NCBI RefSeq assembly: GCF_024753565.1
Contig: NZ_JANTPT010000001.1
Span: 1,753,336-1,817,335, forward strand
Direction: 5' to 3'
Length of the DNA stretch: 64,000 nucleotides
Source of the DNA: Mechercharimyces sp. CAU 1602
Lineage (GTDB): Bacteria > Bacillota > Bacilli > Thermoactinomycetales > JANTPT01
Under the pieces are notes generated by a model. That model had not been told where the DNA came from. It was given only the letters and a program-made list of their open reading frames with translations, and ran no database searches. Below, piece after piece: positions 26,743 to 34,887 of this stretch (positions are counted from its first letter, which is position 1; each line of letters starts with the position of its first letter). A program made the position numbers and the translations under genes.

Positions 26743-27888
26743 ATGCAAGCATCATATATAAAAGAAGAGCACCAAATTTTACGGGAATCACTACGCAAAT
26801 TTTTGGATAAAGAGGCGCGTCCTTATTTTGAACAGTGGGAAAAAGAGCGGATGGTTCCGCGCTCCTTCTGGCTTAAGATGGGTGAACAAGGATATCTATC
26901 GCCTTGCTTAGATGAGAAATACGGAGGACTAAATGCCGACTTTATCTACTCTGTTATTATTGCGGAAGAATTAGAGAAAGTGGGCACAGGGCTAATGGGC
27001 TTCAGCCTCCATAGTGATGTTGTCGTTCCCTACATCTCCACCTACGGTTCAGAGATACAAAAGAAGAAATGGTTGCCTGGTTGTATCTCAGGTGAACTGA
27101 TCACCGCTATTGCCATGACCGAGCCAGGTACTGGATCTGATCTTGCGAACATCCGCACTACTGCCATCTCTGACGGGGATCATTATGTTCTTAATGGACA
27201 AAAAACATTTATCTCAAACGGGATTCTTGGTGATCTCATCGTTGTCGTCTGCAAAACAGACCCTCATGCCACTCCTGCACATAAAGGGATTAGCCTCCTG
27301 GTCGTCGAAGCAGATACCCCAGGATTTTCACGTGGTCGTAAATTAGACAAAGTAGGATTACACAGTCAAGATACCGCTGAACTCATCTTTGAAGAGTGCC
27401 GCGTTCCCAAGGACAATTTATTAGGAAAAGAGGGTGCTGGCTTTCACTACTTGATGCATAAACTGCAACCAGAACGTCTACTTGCTGCTCTGCTCGCACA
27501 AGTTTCAGCAGAAGAGATGGTTCGAATGACCATTGAATATGTTAAAGCTAGGGAAGCGTTCGGGAAACCATTGAGCAAAATGCAGCATATCCAGTTCACC
27601 ATTGCTGATCTCGCTACAGAAGTTTCCTTTGGCCGTACTTATCTAGATGACCTCATCGTTAAACATATGGCTGGACACGATGTAGTTACACAAGTATCTA
27701 TGGCAAAGTCCTGGGTTACCGATATGGCAAAGCGGGTGTCTGGACAGTGTATGCAACTTCACGGCGGCTATGGTTATATGGAAGAATATCCAATCGCTCG
27801 TCGCTACCGTGATATTCCAGTAGCTGCCATTTACGCAGGCACTAACGAAATCATGAAAATGATCGTGGCCAAAAACCTCGGACTTTAA
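26743..27888 (+). CDS. Acyl-CoA dehydrogenase
   Basis: At 381 residues it is full length for an FAD acyl-CoA dehydrogenase. The FAD/acyl signature AMTEPGTGSDLANIRTT (about residues 124-140) and the C-terminal QLHGGYGYMEEYPIAR and IYAGTNEIMK blocks are present. The YEGT glutamate that is the base in short/medium-chain enzymes is Ala here. Glu244 (QPERLL) sits where isovaleryl- and long-chain-type enzymes carry the base, so a branched- or long-chain substrate is more likely. It is first in a three-gene operon. Confidence 0.94.
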   Translation: MQASYIKEEHQILRESLRKFLDKEARPYFEQWEKERMVPRSFWLKMGEQGYLSPCLDEKYGGLNADFIYSVIIAEELEKVGTGLMGFSLHSDVVVPYISTYGSEIQKKKWLPGCISGELITAIAMTEPGTGSDLANIRTTAISDGDHYVLNGQKTFISNGILGDLIVVVCKTDPHATPAHKGISLLVVEADTPGFSRGRKLDKVGLHSQDTAELIFEECRVPKDNLLGKEGAGFHYLMHKLQPERLLAALLAQVSAEEMVRMTIEYVKAREAFGKPLSKMQHIQFTIADLATEVSFGRTYLDDLIVKHMAGHDVVTQVSMAKSWVTDMAKRVSGQCMQLHGGYGYMEEYPIARRYRDIPVAAIYAGTNEIMKMIVAKNLGL

Positions 27889-27906
27889 TTGAAGGGGGCA
27901 GTTACC

Positions 27907-28761
27907 ATGAAGATCGAACGAATCGCAGTCCTCGGTGGAGGATTGATGGGTGCTGGTATTGCACAAGCCATCGTTCAAGGGGGCGCCGATGTAATCTTGT
28001 ATGATATTTCACAACATGCGATCGAGCGCGCACAAGTCGGTATTGAAAAAAGCTTATACCGTTTTGCTAAGGCAGGACATTTCACGCAAGAAGAGGCTGG
28101 AAAAGCACTAAAACGCCTCTCTGTCACCATGGATTTAGCAGAAGCTAGTCGTGAAGTCCAACTTGCGATCGAGGCAATCCCAGAAAATCTGGACTTAAAA
28201 AAAGAATTGTTCGCCGAGTTGGACCGTCTAACTCCACGCCACTCTATTTTGGCAACCAATACTTCCGAGTTAAGTGTGACTGCTATTGCTAGCGCCACCT
28301 CACGCCCACATCAAGTGATCGGTATGCACTGGTTTAACCCTGCTCCCGTCATGCGCTTGATTGAAATTGTGCGTGCCGTCGATACGGATGAATCCACCAT
28401 TGCCACCATTGAATCATTTTCCCAACAGATCGGAAAAGAGACTGTCATCGTAAAGGATGGACAAGGATTCGTTACCTCACGCGCACTCTCTGCCCTTTTA
28501 GCTGAAAGCTTTCGTATTTATGAAGAAGGAATTGCTTCGTGCGCAGATATTGACAAAGCTATACGACTCGGTTTAAACCATCCCATGGGTCCCTTTGAAT
28601 TAGCCGATCTCGTTGGATTAGACACCCTTCTTTACGCCACAGAGGGGATGGTAGAAGCATATGGAGACCGTTTTCGTCCTACACAAACGTTGAAAAAGTT
28701 AGTCGAAGCAGGTCATTATGGTAAAAAGACAGGAAAAGGCTTTTACCATTACGATTCATAA
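27907..28761 (+). CDS. 3-hydroxyacyl-CoA dehydrogenase
   Basis: The 284-residue enzyme has the intact NAD loop GGGLMGAG (residues 10-17), the catalytic block MHWFNPAPVMRLIEIVR, and the helical C-terminal domain (GQGFVTSRALSALLAE; LGLNHPMGPFELADLVGLD). The ATG at 27907 has GAAGGGGG upstream; a TTG 18 bases earlier is less likely. It follows the acyl-CoA dehydrogenase by 18 bases. It is a paralogue of PaaH encoded at 10058-10912. Confidence 0.94.
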   Translation: MKIERIAVLGGGLMGAGIAQAIVQGGADVILYDISQHAIERAQVGIEKSLYRFAKAGHFTQEEAGKALKRLSVTMDLAEASREVQLAIEAIPENLDLKKELFAELDRLTPRHSILATNTSELSVTAIASATSRPHQVIGMHWFNPAPVMRLIEIVRAVDTDESTIATIESFSQQIGKETVIVKDGQGFVTSRALSALLAESFRIYEEGIASCADIDKAIRLGLNHPMGPFELADLVGLDTLLYATEGMVEAYGDRFRPTQTLKKLVEAGHYGKKTGKGFYHYDS

Positions 28762-28835
28762 TAAGAAGGAGGAAATAGCAGCCCCTTCTTCCTCCTGCGC
28801 TCGTGAATCACTTACAAGAATGCGAGGTCATCATT

Positions 28836-29990
28836 ATGTTAAGAGAAGTTGTCATTACTGAAGCTGTTCGTTCACCTGTCGGTAAACGTAACGGCGCATT
28901 ACGCCATATCCATCCAGTTGAACTAGCTGCTCATTCCTTAAGAGCACTTATCAGCCGATCGCAATTAGACCCTGCATCCATTGAAGATATTGTAATGGGT
29001 TGCGTCTCCCCCATAGATGAACAAGGGTATAATATTGGACGGTTAGCCTCACTAGAAGCAGGCTTTCCGACCACCGTCCCCGCAGTCTCCATCAACCGCA
29101 TGTGCGGATCGGGTCAACAAGCCACCCATTTTGCTGTTCAAGCGATCGCTTCTGGCGACATGGAGATCGCCATCGGAGCTGGTGTCGAAAGCATGACCCG
29201 TGTTCCTATCGGATCCGATGGCAATGAGCGCACAATTCCCACATCTCTTCATAAAAAATACCCCTTCGTGCACCAAGGGGTATCGGCAGAAATGATTGCC
29301 GAAAAATGGGGCTTTAACCGTCAAGATGTAGACGCATATGCTTATCAAAGTCACCAGCGTGCTCTCGCCGCTATAGAAGCTGGTCATTTTGAACGTGAGA
29401 TCGCTCCTCTGTATGGTCAAGACTCAAACGAAAACAAATTTCTGTTTACAACTGATGAAGGACCCCGCGCAGACACCTCTCTTCAAAAACTGTCTACTCT
29501 ACGAACTGTTTTTAAAGAGGATGGGGTAATTACTGCAGGTAACGCCAGTCAAATCAGCGATGGTTCAGCTGCTGTTCTCTTTATGAGCCGTGAAAAAGCT
29601 ACACAACTTGGCTGTCGTCCACGTGCTCGCATCATCAGTCAAGCAGTCGTCGGTTCCGATCCCACTATGATGTTGGATGGGGTCATCCCTTCCACCCGCA
29701 AAGCACTTCAAAAAGCTGGTCTCACACTAGCTGATATGGATCGAATTGAAATTAATGAAGCTTTCGCCCCCGTTGTGCTGGCTTGGCAGAAAGAGTTGCA
29801 AGCAGATATGAGCAAAGTAAATGTAAATGGTGGAGCCATCGCTCTTGGCCATCCTCTCGGGGCAACAGGAGCAAAACTGATCACTACTTTGCTACACGAA
29901 CTAGAAAGAATCCAGGGTCGCTACGGTCTACTTACGATCTGTATTGGACATGGCATGTCCACTGCTTCTATTATTGAAAGACTAGATTAA
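28836..29990 (+). CDS. Acetyl-CoA acyltransferase (thiolase)
   Basis: The 384-residue thiolase has Cys90 (NRMCGSGQQ), His339 (GHPLGATG) and Cys369 (ICIGHGMS). The last differs from the CxGxGxG of PaaJ, fitting a FadA-like degradative thiolase. The ATG at 28836 is preferred over a GTG 33 bases earlier because GCGAGGTC lies before it. With the two preceding genes it forms a beta-oxidation set that lacks an enoyl-CoA hydratase. Confidence 0.92.
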   Translation: MLREVVITEAVRSPVGKRNGALRHIHPVELAAHSLRALISRSQLDPASIEDIVMGCVSPIDEQGYNIGRLASLEAGFPTTVPAVSINRMCGSGQQATHFAVQAIASGDMEIAIGAGVESMTRVPIGSDGNERTIPTSLHKKYPFVHQGVSAEMIAEKWGFNRQDVDAYAYQSHQRALAAIEAGHFEREIAPLYGQDSNENKFLFTTDEGPRADTSLQKLSTLRTVFKEDGVITAGNASQISDGSAAVLFMSREKATQLGCRPRARIISQAVVGSDPTMMLDGVIPSTRKALQKAGLTLADMDRIEINEAFAPVVLAWQKELQADMSKVNVNGGAIALGHPLGATGAKLITTLLHELERIQGRYGLLTICIGHGMSTASIIERLD

Positions 29991-30011
29991 TTCACCTAAC
30001 TTTATTTATAT

Positions 30012-30052
30012 CCAAATAAGTTCTGTTCCTTTAAGGAACAGAACTTATTTGG
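30012..30052 (+). terminator. 18-bp perfect hairpin after the beta-oxidation operon
   Basis: An 18-bp stem (30012-30029 with 30035-30052) with a 5-base loop. The T content after the stem is poor (TTATTTGGG), so termination may be incomplete. Confidence 0.6.
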
Positions 30053-30152
30053 GTGGAGAGATCATCGGCCATCCTAGCAACCAAAGTGTTCCAAGAAATA
30101 ATTTTCATACCCACTCCCGCTTTTCCATACGCTGTAGCAGAGGTGAGCATAC

Positions 30153-31691
30153 ATGCAGCTAGAAAAATATAGGGACGCTTTGCCTATCCCACCGTTAGCC
30201 CGTCCCATCGGTACGTATAACCACTTACCTTACTACGAGATGAAGATGACGCAATTTCGCCAATCCCTGCACTCACAACTCCCTTCCACCATGGTATGGG
30301 GGTTTAACGGTCACTACCCTGGCCCCACTTTTGATGTTTGTTCTGGTCAACCCCTCTACGTCTCCTGGTGCAATCAACTACCTAGTAATCATCTACTTCC
30401 CATAGATCACTCAATCCAAGGGGCAAATTCTTGCCTTCCCGATGTACGTACCGTTACACACCTACATGGTGGTATAAATCCTACTTATTATGATGGGTAT
30501 CCTGAAGCCTGGTTTACACGAGATTTCCGAGAGCGTGGTCCATATTTTGTTTCCCCCCTATATTTTTATCGCAATGAACAGCCCTCCGCCACCCTCTGGT
30601 ACCATGACCATGCTCTCGCAATTACACGTCTCAACAATTATGCCGGCTTATCTGGATTATATATTATTCGTGATCCAGAAGAGCACCGATTTCACCTTCC
30701 GCAATCCCCTTATGAGATTCCACTCATCATCCAAGATCGCTCTTTTCAAGCGGATGGTTCATTATACTACCCTAATCAACCGGAATACACCCAGTCCGAT
30801 TGGCCTTATCCGTCTGTTGTTCGTTATTTTTTTGGCGATACCATGCTCGTAAACGGAAAAGTGTGGCCTTATTTATCAGTAGAACCACGTAAATATCGCT
30901 TTCGCATCCTCAATGGCTGTAATTCTCGCTTTTTACGCCTACAACTAAGCTCTAATCAGCTCTTCGTTCAAATCGGCACAGACCAAGGATTCTTACCTCA
31001 TCCGATCACCATTCGACAGCTCCTTCTCGGCCCCGCTGAAAGAGCCGACATCATTATTGATTTCCATACCCAAGCTGGAGAGAGCCTACTTCTCAAAAAC
31101 AACGCTCCCACCCCTTATCCCCATGGGAAACCAATAGAGGGAGACAGCACAGAACATGTGATGCAGTTTCGCGTCCAAGAAACCTTAGAAGAAGAGGACA
31201 TCAGCCAAATCCCCCCTTCACTCGTGCCCATAAAGAGACTTCAACCTACTCCAACCACACCCATACGACTTCTGTCCCTTGACGAGAGCAAAGACCACTA
31301 CGGGCGCCCACTTATGCTTCTTCACCACGAGCGCTGGAATGACCCTGTTTCCATATGTCCCCAACTTGGAACCCAAGAGGTGTGGAACCTTATCAACACA
31401 ACAGAGTTATCTCACCCTATTCACCTTCATCTAGTCAAATTTCTCATTCTTTGTCGTCGTTCCTTCGATGTTGAGCGTTATCAAGCGACAGGGCGCATTC
31501 ATTTCACACAACAATCACGCCCTCCGTCTCCTTCGGAGGCAGGATGGAAAGATACAGTCATATCTCCCCCAGGAGAGGTGACTAGCATTATCTCTTGCTT
31601 CAGCCCTTATACCGGTAGATATGTTTGGCATTGTCATATGCTAGAGCATGAGGATTACGAGATGATGCGCCCTTTCCTTGTCATTAGATAA
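30153..31691 (+). CDS. cotA: CotA-like multicopper oxidase (spore coat laccase)
   Basis: At 512 residues it has nearly the length of B. subtilis CotA (513) and no signal peptide, as CotA lacks one. All four copper motifs are present: THLHGG (His103, His105), WYHDHA (His151, His153), HPIHLHLV (His421, His424, His426) and HCHMLEHEDYEMM (His493, Cys494, His495, His499, axial Met504 or Met505). It should oxidise phenolics and bilirubin-like compounds and make coat pigment. AGAGGTGAG lies 6 bases before the ATG. Confidence 0.93.
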   Translation: MQLEKYRDALPIPPLARPIGTYNHLPYYEMKMTQFRQSLHSQLPSTMVWGFNGHYPGPTFDVCSGQPLYVSWCNQLPSNHLLPIDHSIQGANSCLPDVRTVTHLHGGINPTYYDGYPEAWFTRDFRERGPYFVSPLYFYRNEQPSATLWYHDHALAITRLNNYAGLSGLYIIRDPEEHRFHLPQSPYEIPLIIQDRSFQADGSLYYPNQPEYTQSDWPYPSVVRYFFGDTMLVNGKVWPYLSVEPRKYRFRILNGCNSRFLRLQLSSNQLFVQIGTDQGFLPHPITIRQLLLGPAERADIIIDFHTQAGESLLLKNNAPTPYPHGKPIEGDSTEHVMQFRVQETLEEEDISQIPPSLVPIKRLQPTPTTPIRLLSLDESKDHYGRPLMLLHHERWNDPVSICPQLGTQEVWNLINTTELSHPIHLHLVKFLILCRRSFDVERYQATGRIHFTQQSRPPSPSEAGWKDTVISPPGEVTSIISCFSPYTGRYVWHCHMLEHEDYEMMRPFLVIR

Positions 31692-31710
31692 ACAGAAAAA
31701 CTTAAATCCC

Positions 31711-31750
31711 AAAAGGGAACAGCGAAGAGATCTCTTCGCTGTTCCCTTTT
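31711..31750. terminator. Bidirectional terminator (20-bp palindrome)
   Basis: A perfect 40-base palindrome (31711-31730 with 31731-31750) lies between cotA and the converging membrane gene, with T-rich ends on both strands. Confidence 0.85.
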
Positions 31751-31766
31751 AACAATATATACAATC

Positions 31767-32438
31767 TTATCGACTACTTATTAATCCGGAGATCGGTATG
31801 AGAATCGATACCCCTATTAAGAGTGTACGCAGTAACTCATGATCCACCACTGTTACAGGGATAATAAATTGTGCCGCTATTAATATAGCCATAAGGAAGA
31901 ATAGAATCATCGTAAAATCAAACCCCGCCTTTTCTTTTGGGGCTAACTTTTCAATTGAGCGACAATCCATATAATATCGATGAGGGTTTTGTTCCTTTAT
32001 GTACACTTCAATCTGCGATTCCAAATATGGCGATGGATCATGCCACAAATAGCCACTTGTAAATATATAATCTTGCTTTGTGACGGGATCTACCCAATGA
32101 GCTTCAATCACATAAGGGGATTGTCCCGAACTGGTATTCCATACACCCATCCCTTTACGTTTTAGACGATAATCAATATACACCCTCGTAATTTCAGCCT
32201 CTACTCTTTTTCCATATAAGCGTAAATACCTCTGGTTCCATCTTCTTATCATTTTGACGAGCGGGAATCCTATCAAGCAGAGAAAAGCGAGCACAAAAAA
32301 GATTGGACCCATATAGGAAAAAAAACTTCCTGAGAAAACATGTTCGAATTTATAATATTGATATGTGAAGAGCCCTCCGAGGAGTAAAAACATGATCCCC
32401 ATAAACCTGATTATACTGTTCAAACCCCATCTCTCCAA
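31767..32438 (-). CDS. DUF3592-like membrane protein
   Basis: The 223-residue protein has two N-terminal membrane segments (about residues 11-27 and 41-63). A soluble beta-rich domain (about 75-170) with the pattern EITRVYIDY, YVIEAHWVDP and IEVYIKEQNPHRYYMD is typical of DUF3592-type proteins. Two C-terminal segments follow (about 177-198 and 203-220). Function unknown. Confidence 0.75.
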   Translation of the reverse strand: MERWGLNSIIRFMGIMFLLLGGLFTYQYYKFEHVFSGSFFSYMGPIFFVLAFLCLIGFPLVKMIRRWNQRYLRLYGKRVEAEITRVYIDYRLKRKGMGVWNTSSGQSPYVIEAHWVDPVTKQDYIFTSGYLWHDPSPYLESQIEVYIKEQNPHRYYMDCRSIEKLAPKEKAGFDFTMILFFLMAILIAAQFIIPVTVVDHELLRTLLIGVSILIPISGLISSR

Positions 32439-32511
32439 TCCTTACACTATGTATGTTTCGGCTAGATATCGCACATATTAGTAGTTGATATAATCTTGTA
32501 GGAGGCCGCCC

Positions 32512-33306
32512 ATGAGAGTTACCCTAACCTTTTCCATTCTACTAGCGCTTATCTTAGGAGCGAATCAGTCTGTCACGTACGCTTCCCTTTCCTCTCACCA
32601 TCCCTCTCCAAAAGTGGCTATCATTATTGATGATTTGGGCAATGGTGTTGAAGGAACCGAAGAAATGTTTACCATTGATGCCCCACTCACCGTAGCCATT
32701 ATGCCCTGCCTTCCTCAGACAAAACAGGAAGCATATCGTGCTCATCGGCACGGATTTGAAGTAATTTTGCACCTTCCTTTAGAGGCGACAACCGGTCCGG
32801 CTCATTGGCTCGGTCCAGGAGCGATCACAACGAAGATGAGTAATGAAGAAATTAAGAATCAACTCCATAATGATCTAGCGCATATCCCCTTCGTTGTCGG
32901 TCTCAACAATCACATGGGCTCGCGTGCAACAGCCGATCCACGTGTAGTGAAAAATATCTTGGAAGTGGCGAAAGAAAAGGAATTGTTCGTCGTAGATAGC
33001 CGCACCAGTGAAGAAACGAAGATCCCCACCCTCTCTAGAGAGTTAGGTGTTCCTTATATTCGGCGTACCGTATTCTTAGATAATGAAAATAACCCAACTC
33101 ATATTCAAAAACAATTACATGTTTTGGCCCAGCAAGCACAGACGCGTGGCTGGGCAATTGGGATCGGCCATGTTGGGATACCAGGGAAAAATACCGCTCG
33201 TGCCATACAATCCATGCTCCCGTTCTTTCGTGAAGCTGGCATCGAAATCGTCCCCGTTTCTGAGTTGATTCGTATCCATGAGACTGAAGGATTTTTTGAT
33301 TTATAG
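32512..33306 (+). CDS. Divergent polysaccharide deacetylase (YibQ/DUF610 family), exported
   Basis: The 264-residue protein has a signal peptide (residues 1-24, cleavage after TYA). The PF04748 domain follows: VAIIIDDLGNG (about 36-46), TVAIMPCLPQTKQEA, GFEVILHLPLEA, GLNNHMGSRAT (about 137-147) and a final GWAIGIGHVG. The fold belongs to the glycoside hydrolase/deacetylase group. The family may act on the cell wall or an envelope glycan, but no activity is established. SD AGGAGG. Confidence 0.9.
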   Translation: MRVTLTFSILLALILGANQSVTYASLSSHHPSPKVAIIIDDLGNGVEGTEEMFTIDAPLTVAIMPCLPQTKQEAYRAHRHGFEVILHLPLEATTGPAHWLGPGAITTKMSNEEIKNQLHNDLAHIPFVVGLNNHMGSRATADPRVVKNILEVAKEKELFVVDSRTSEETKIPTLSRELGVPYIRRTVFLDNENNPTHIQKQLHVLAQQAQTRGWAIGIGHVGIPGKNTARAIQSMLPFFREAGIEIVPVSELIRIHETEGFFDL

Positions 33307-33311
33307 GTCTA

Positions 33312-34520
33312 CTACTTCGCCTCTACTTTATACATCTCCTCTTCTTGCTTTACGCTCTTAGCAGTGGACATCCGAATATAATAAAGTAGCACGCCGATAA
33401 GCAAAACCAATGAGCACCCCATAAACATGGCAGTATATCCTGTAAACTTTGCTAACACTCCTAATAGATAGGAACCCGAAGCAATGCCCACATCGGCCAC
33501 AATCATATAAGTAGCGGTAGCCGCACCCCTACGTTCGGGCGAGATCTCACGATACACTAATGCTGTCAAGCACGGTTGTACCGCACCAAAGCCAACACCG
33601 AAGAAAACAGCCGCCAATGCGATCCATAATAGATTATCCGCCCAACTTAACAGCACAATCCCCACAATGGAAAAGAGAAACCCAGGATAAACCACAACAC
33701 TAAATCCACGTTTATCTGCTAACTTTCCTGCAAAAGGACGTACAAACATCATGGCAGTCGCATAAATTCCGAAAAACAAACCCGCAGCCTCTACCAACCC
33801 AACTTTACTCACATGTAATGGCAAAAAAGAGACTAGCCCACCATATACAAAGAAAAGTATACCTGCGATTACTGCTGTCGGAATCACACTTTTCTCTATA
33901 ATTTGTTTCCACTGAAACCGCTTAGGCTCAGTTTTAACACTACTTTCTACTTTATTCACCTCAATCCAGCCGGCAAAAATAATACTCAGTAATGCTATTA
34001 CCGAACAAACAGAAAACAACACCTGATAACTCCATACTCCCATCACCCACAAACCGAAGAATGGACCTATAGCAAGCGCAACACTAACAAAGCTATGTAT
34101 AATTCCAAGCCCTTCTGCCCTTCGACTTTCTGGGATAATATCTGCCGCGATCGTACCCGACGCTGTTGTCGAGAGCCCAAAACCAAAGCCATGAAATAAT
34201 CGTAACAACAATAGCATAAATAACCCAACTACACCGAGATAACAAAGGGTCGCTAATAAAAATAAAATCCTCCCAAGAAGAAAAACCTTCTTACGATCCC
34301 AACGATCTAACCATACCCCTGCTAGAGGGCGCGAAATAAGCTGCGCAGTAGTAAATAGCGCGATAATCAAACCAACTTGTGCTTCTGTTCCGCTTAACTC
34401 TTCCACCACGAAGACAGGTAACGTAGGAAGTAGCATATAAAAACTAGCAAACATGAGAAAGTTACTAAGGGAAAGTATTACAAAGTTTTTCGTCCACAAC
34501 GCTTGTCCTTGTTTACCCAC
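33312..34520 (-). CDS. MFS transporter
   Basis: A 12-segment major facilitator of about 402 residues, with the motif-A segment RPLAGVWLDRWDRKKVFLLG between TM2 and TM3 and the repeat RPFAGKLADKRGFS between TM8 and TM9. It resembles arabinose-efflux-type exporters (AraJ-like). The GTG at 34520 is preferred because GGAGG lies 7 bases upstream; the longer frame to 34559 includes that SD. The 3' end is 5 bases from the converging deacetylase gene. The gene diverges from the micropeptide unit. Confidence 0.88.
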   Translation of the reverse strand: MGKQGQALWTKNFVILSLSNFLMFASFYMLLPTLPVFVVEELSGTEAQVGLIIALFTTAQLISRPLAGVWLDRWDRKKVFLLGRILFLLATLCYLGVVGLFMLLLLRLFHGFGFGLSTTASGTIAADIIPESRRAEGLGIIHSFVSVALAIGPFFGLWVMGVWSYQVLFSVCSVIALLSIIFAGWIEVNKVESSVKTEPKRFQWKQIIEKSVIPTAVIAGILFFVYGGLVSFLPLHVSKVGLVEAAGLFFGIYATAMMFVRPFAGKLADKRGFSVVVYPGFLFSIVGIVLLSWADNLLWIALAAVFFGVGFGAVQPCLTALVYREISPERRGAATATYMIVADVGIASGSYLLGVLAKFTGYTAMFMGCSLVLLIGVLLYYIRMSTAKSVKQEEEMYKVEAK

Positions 34521-34660
34521 TTCACATCCTCCTTCATTCCTATTAAAGTGACCATACACACCCTATCACCTTTATTTTACCACATCAAAAGTGTGAATAA
34601 GTAATTTTTTTATTCATTTTCTATTTTTAAGATGATTGGTATAATTTATTAAAAAAATAA

Positions 34661-34688
34661 TTGAAAATTTCTAAACTTAGTGTATAAT
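34661..34688 (+). promoter_or_regulatory. Strong promoter of the micropeptide unit
   Basis: TTGAAA (34661-34666) and TATAAT (34683-34688) with a 16-base spacer and a TG just before the -10. The transcript would start near 34695 and end at the hairpin at 34798-34827, about 135 bases. Confidence 0.75.
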
Positions 34689-34720
34689 AAAGTCAGTATT
34701 ATAGAAAGGAGGCATGCCAC

Positions 34721-34774
34721 ATGAAATTCGAAAGCAAAAACGTAAAATCCTTGTCCGCATTGTTCCCTGCTTAA
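34721..34774 (+). CDS. 17-residue micropeptide MKFESKNVKSLSALFPA
   Basis: This is a complete 18-codon reading frame with AAAGGAGG placed 8 bases before the ATG, a strong promoter and its own terminator. It has a polar, lysine-rich N-terminal half and a hydrophobic C-terminal SALFPA. There is no signal peptide. A second frame (ATG 34714, 22 residues, basic then hydrophobic) overlaps it, but its ATG is only 1 base from the SD. It precedes a TPR protein whose own promoter is not obvious. It may be a regulatory or signalling peptide, a RiPP-like precursor, a leader peptide, or the accidental reading frame of a small RNA. Confidence 0.5.
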   Translation: MKFESKNVKSLSALFPA

Positions 34775-34797
34775 TCTAAATTTTTTAATCATCTCAA

Positions 34798-34832
34798 AAA
34801 AGTGAATCCCCATGGGGATTCACTTTTCATTC
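34798..34832 (+). terminator. Terminator between micropeptide and TPR gene
   Basis: A 13-bp stem (34798-34810 with 34815-34827) closed by CATG, ending in CTTTTCATT. It lies 23 bases after the micropeptide stop and 60 bases before the TPR gene, so it could act as an attenuator. Confidence 0.75.
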
Positions 34833-34887
34833 ATAAAGAGAAACTAGGCTCATTTGAATAACAATACTCTTATAGAGAGGTGAAACC

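Noticed and set aside
30105-30133. Sigma-E-like promoter before cotA (TCATACC, 14 bases, CATACGCT)
   Set aside because: The boxes are partial matches, and the predicted start of transcription would fall on the SD, leaving almost no leader.
34714-34782. Overlapping 22-residue frame (ATG 34714) in the micropeptide transcript
   Set aside because: Its ATG is 1 base from the SD, whereas the 17-residue frame has ideal spacing; kept only as an alternative.
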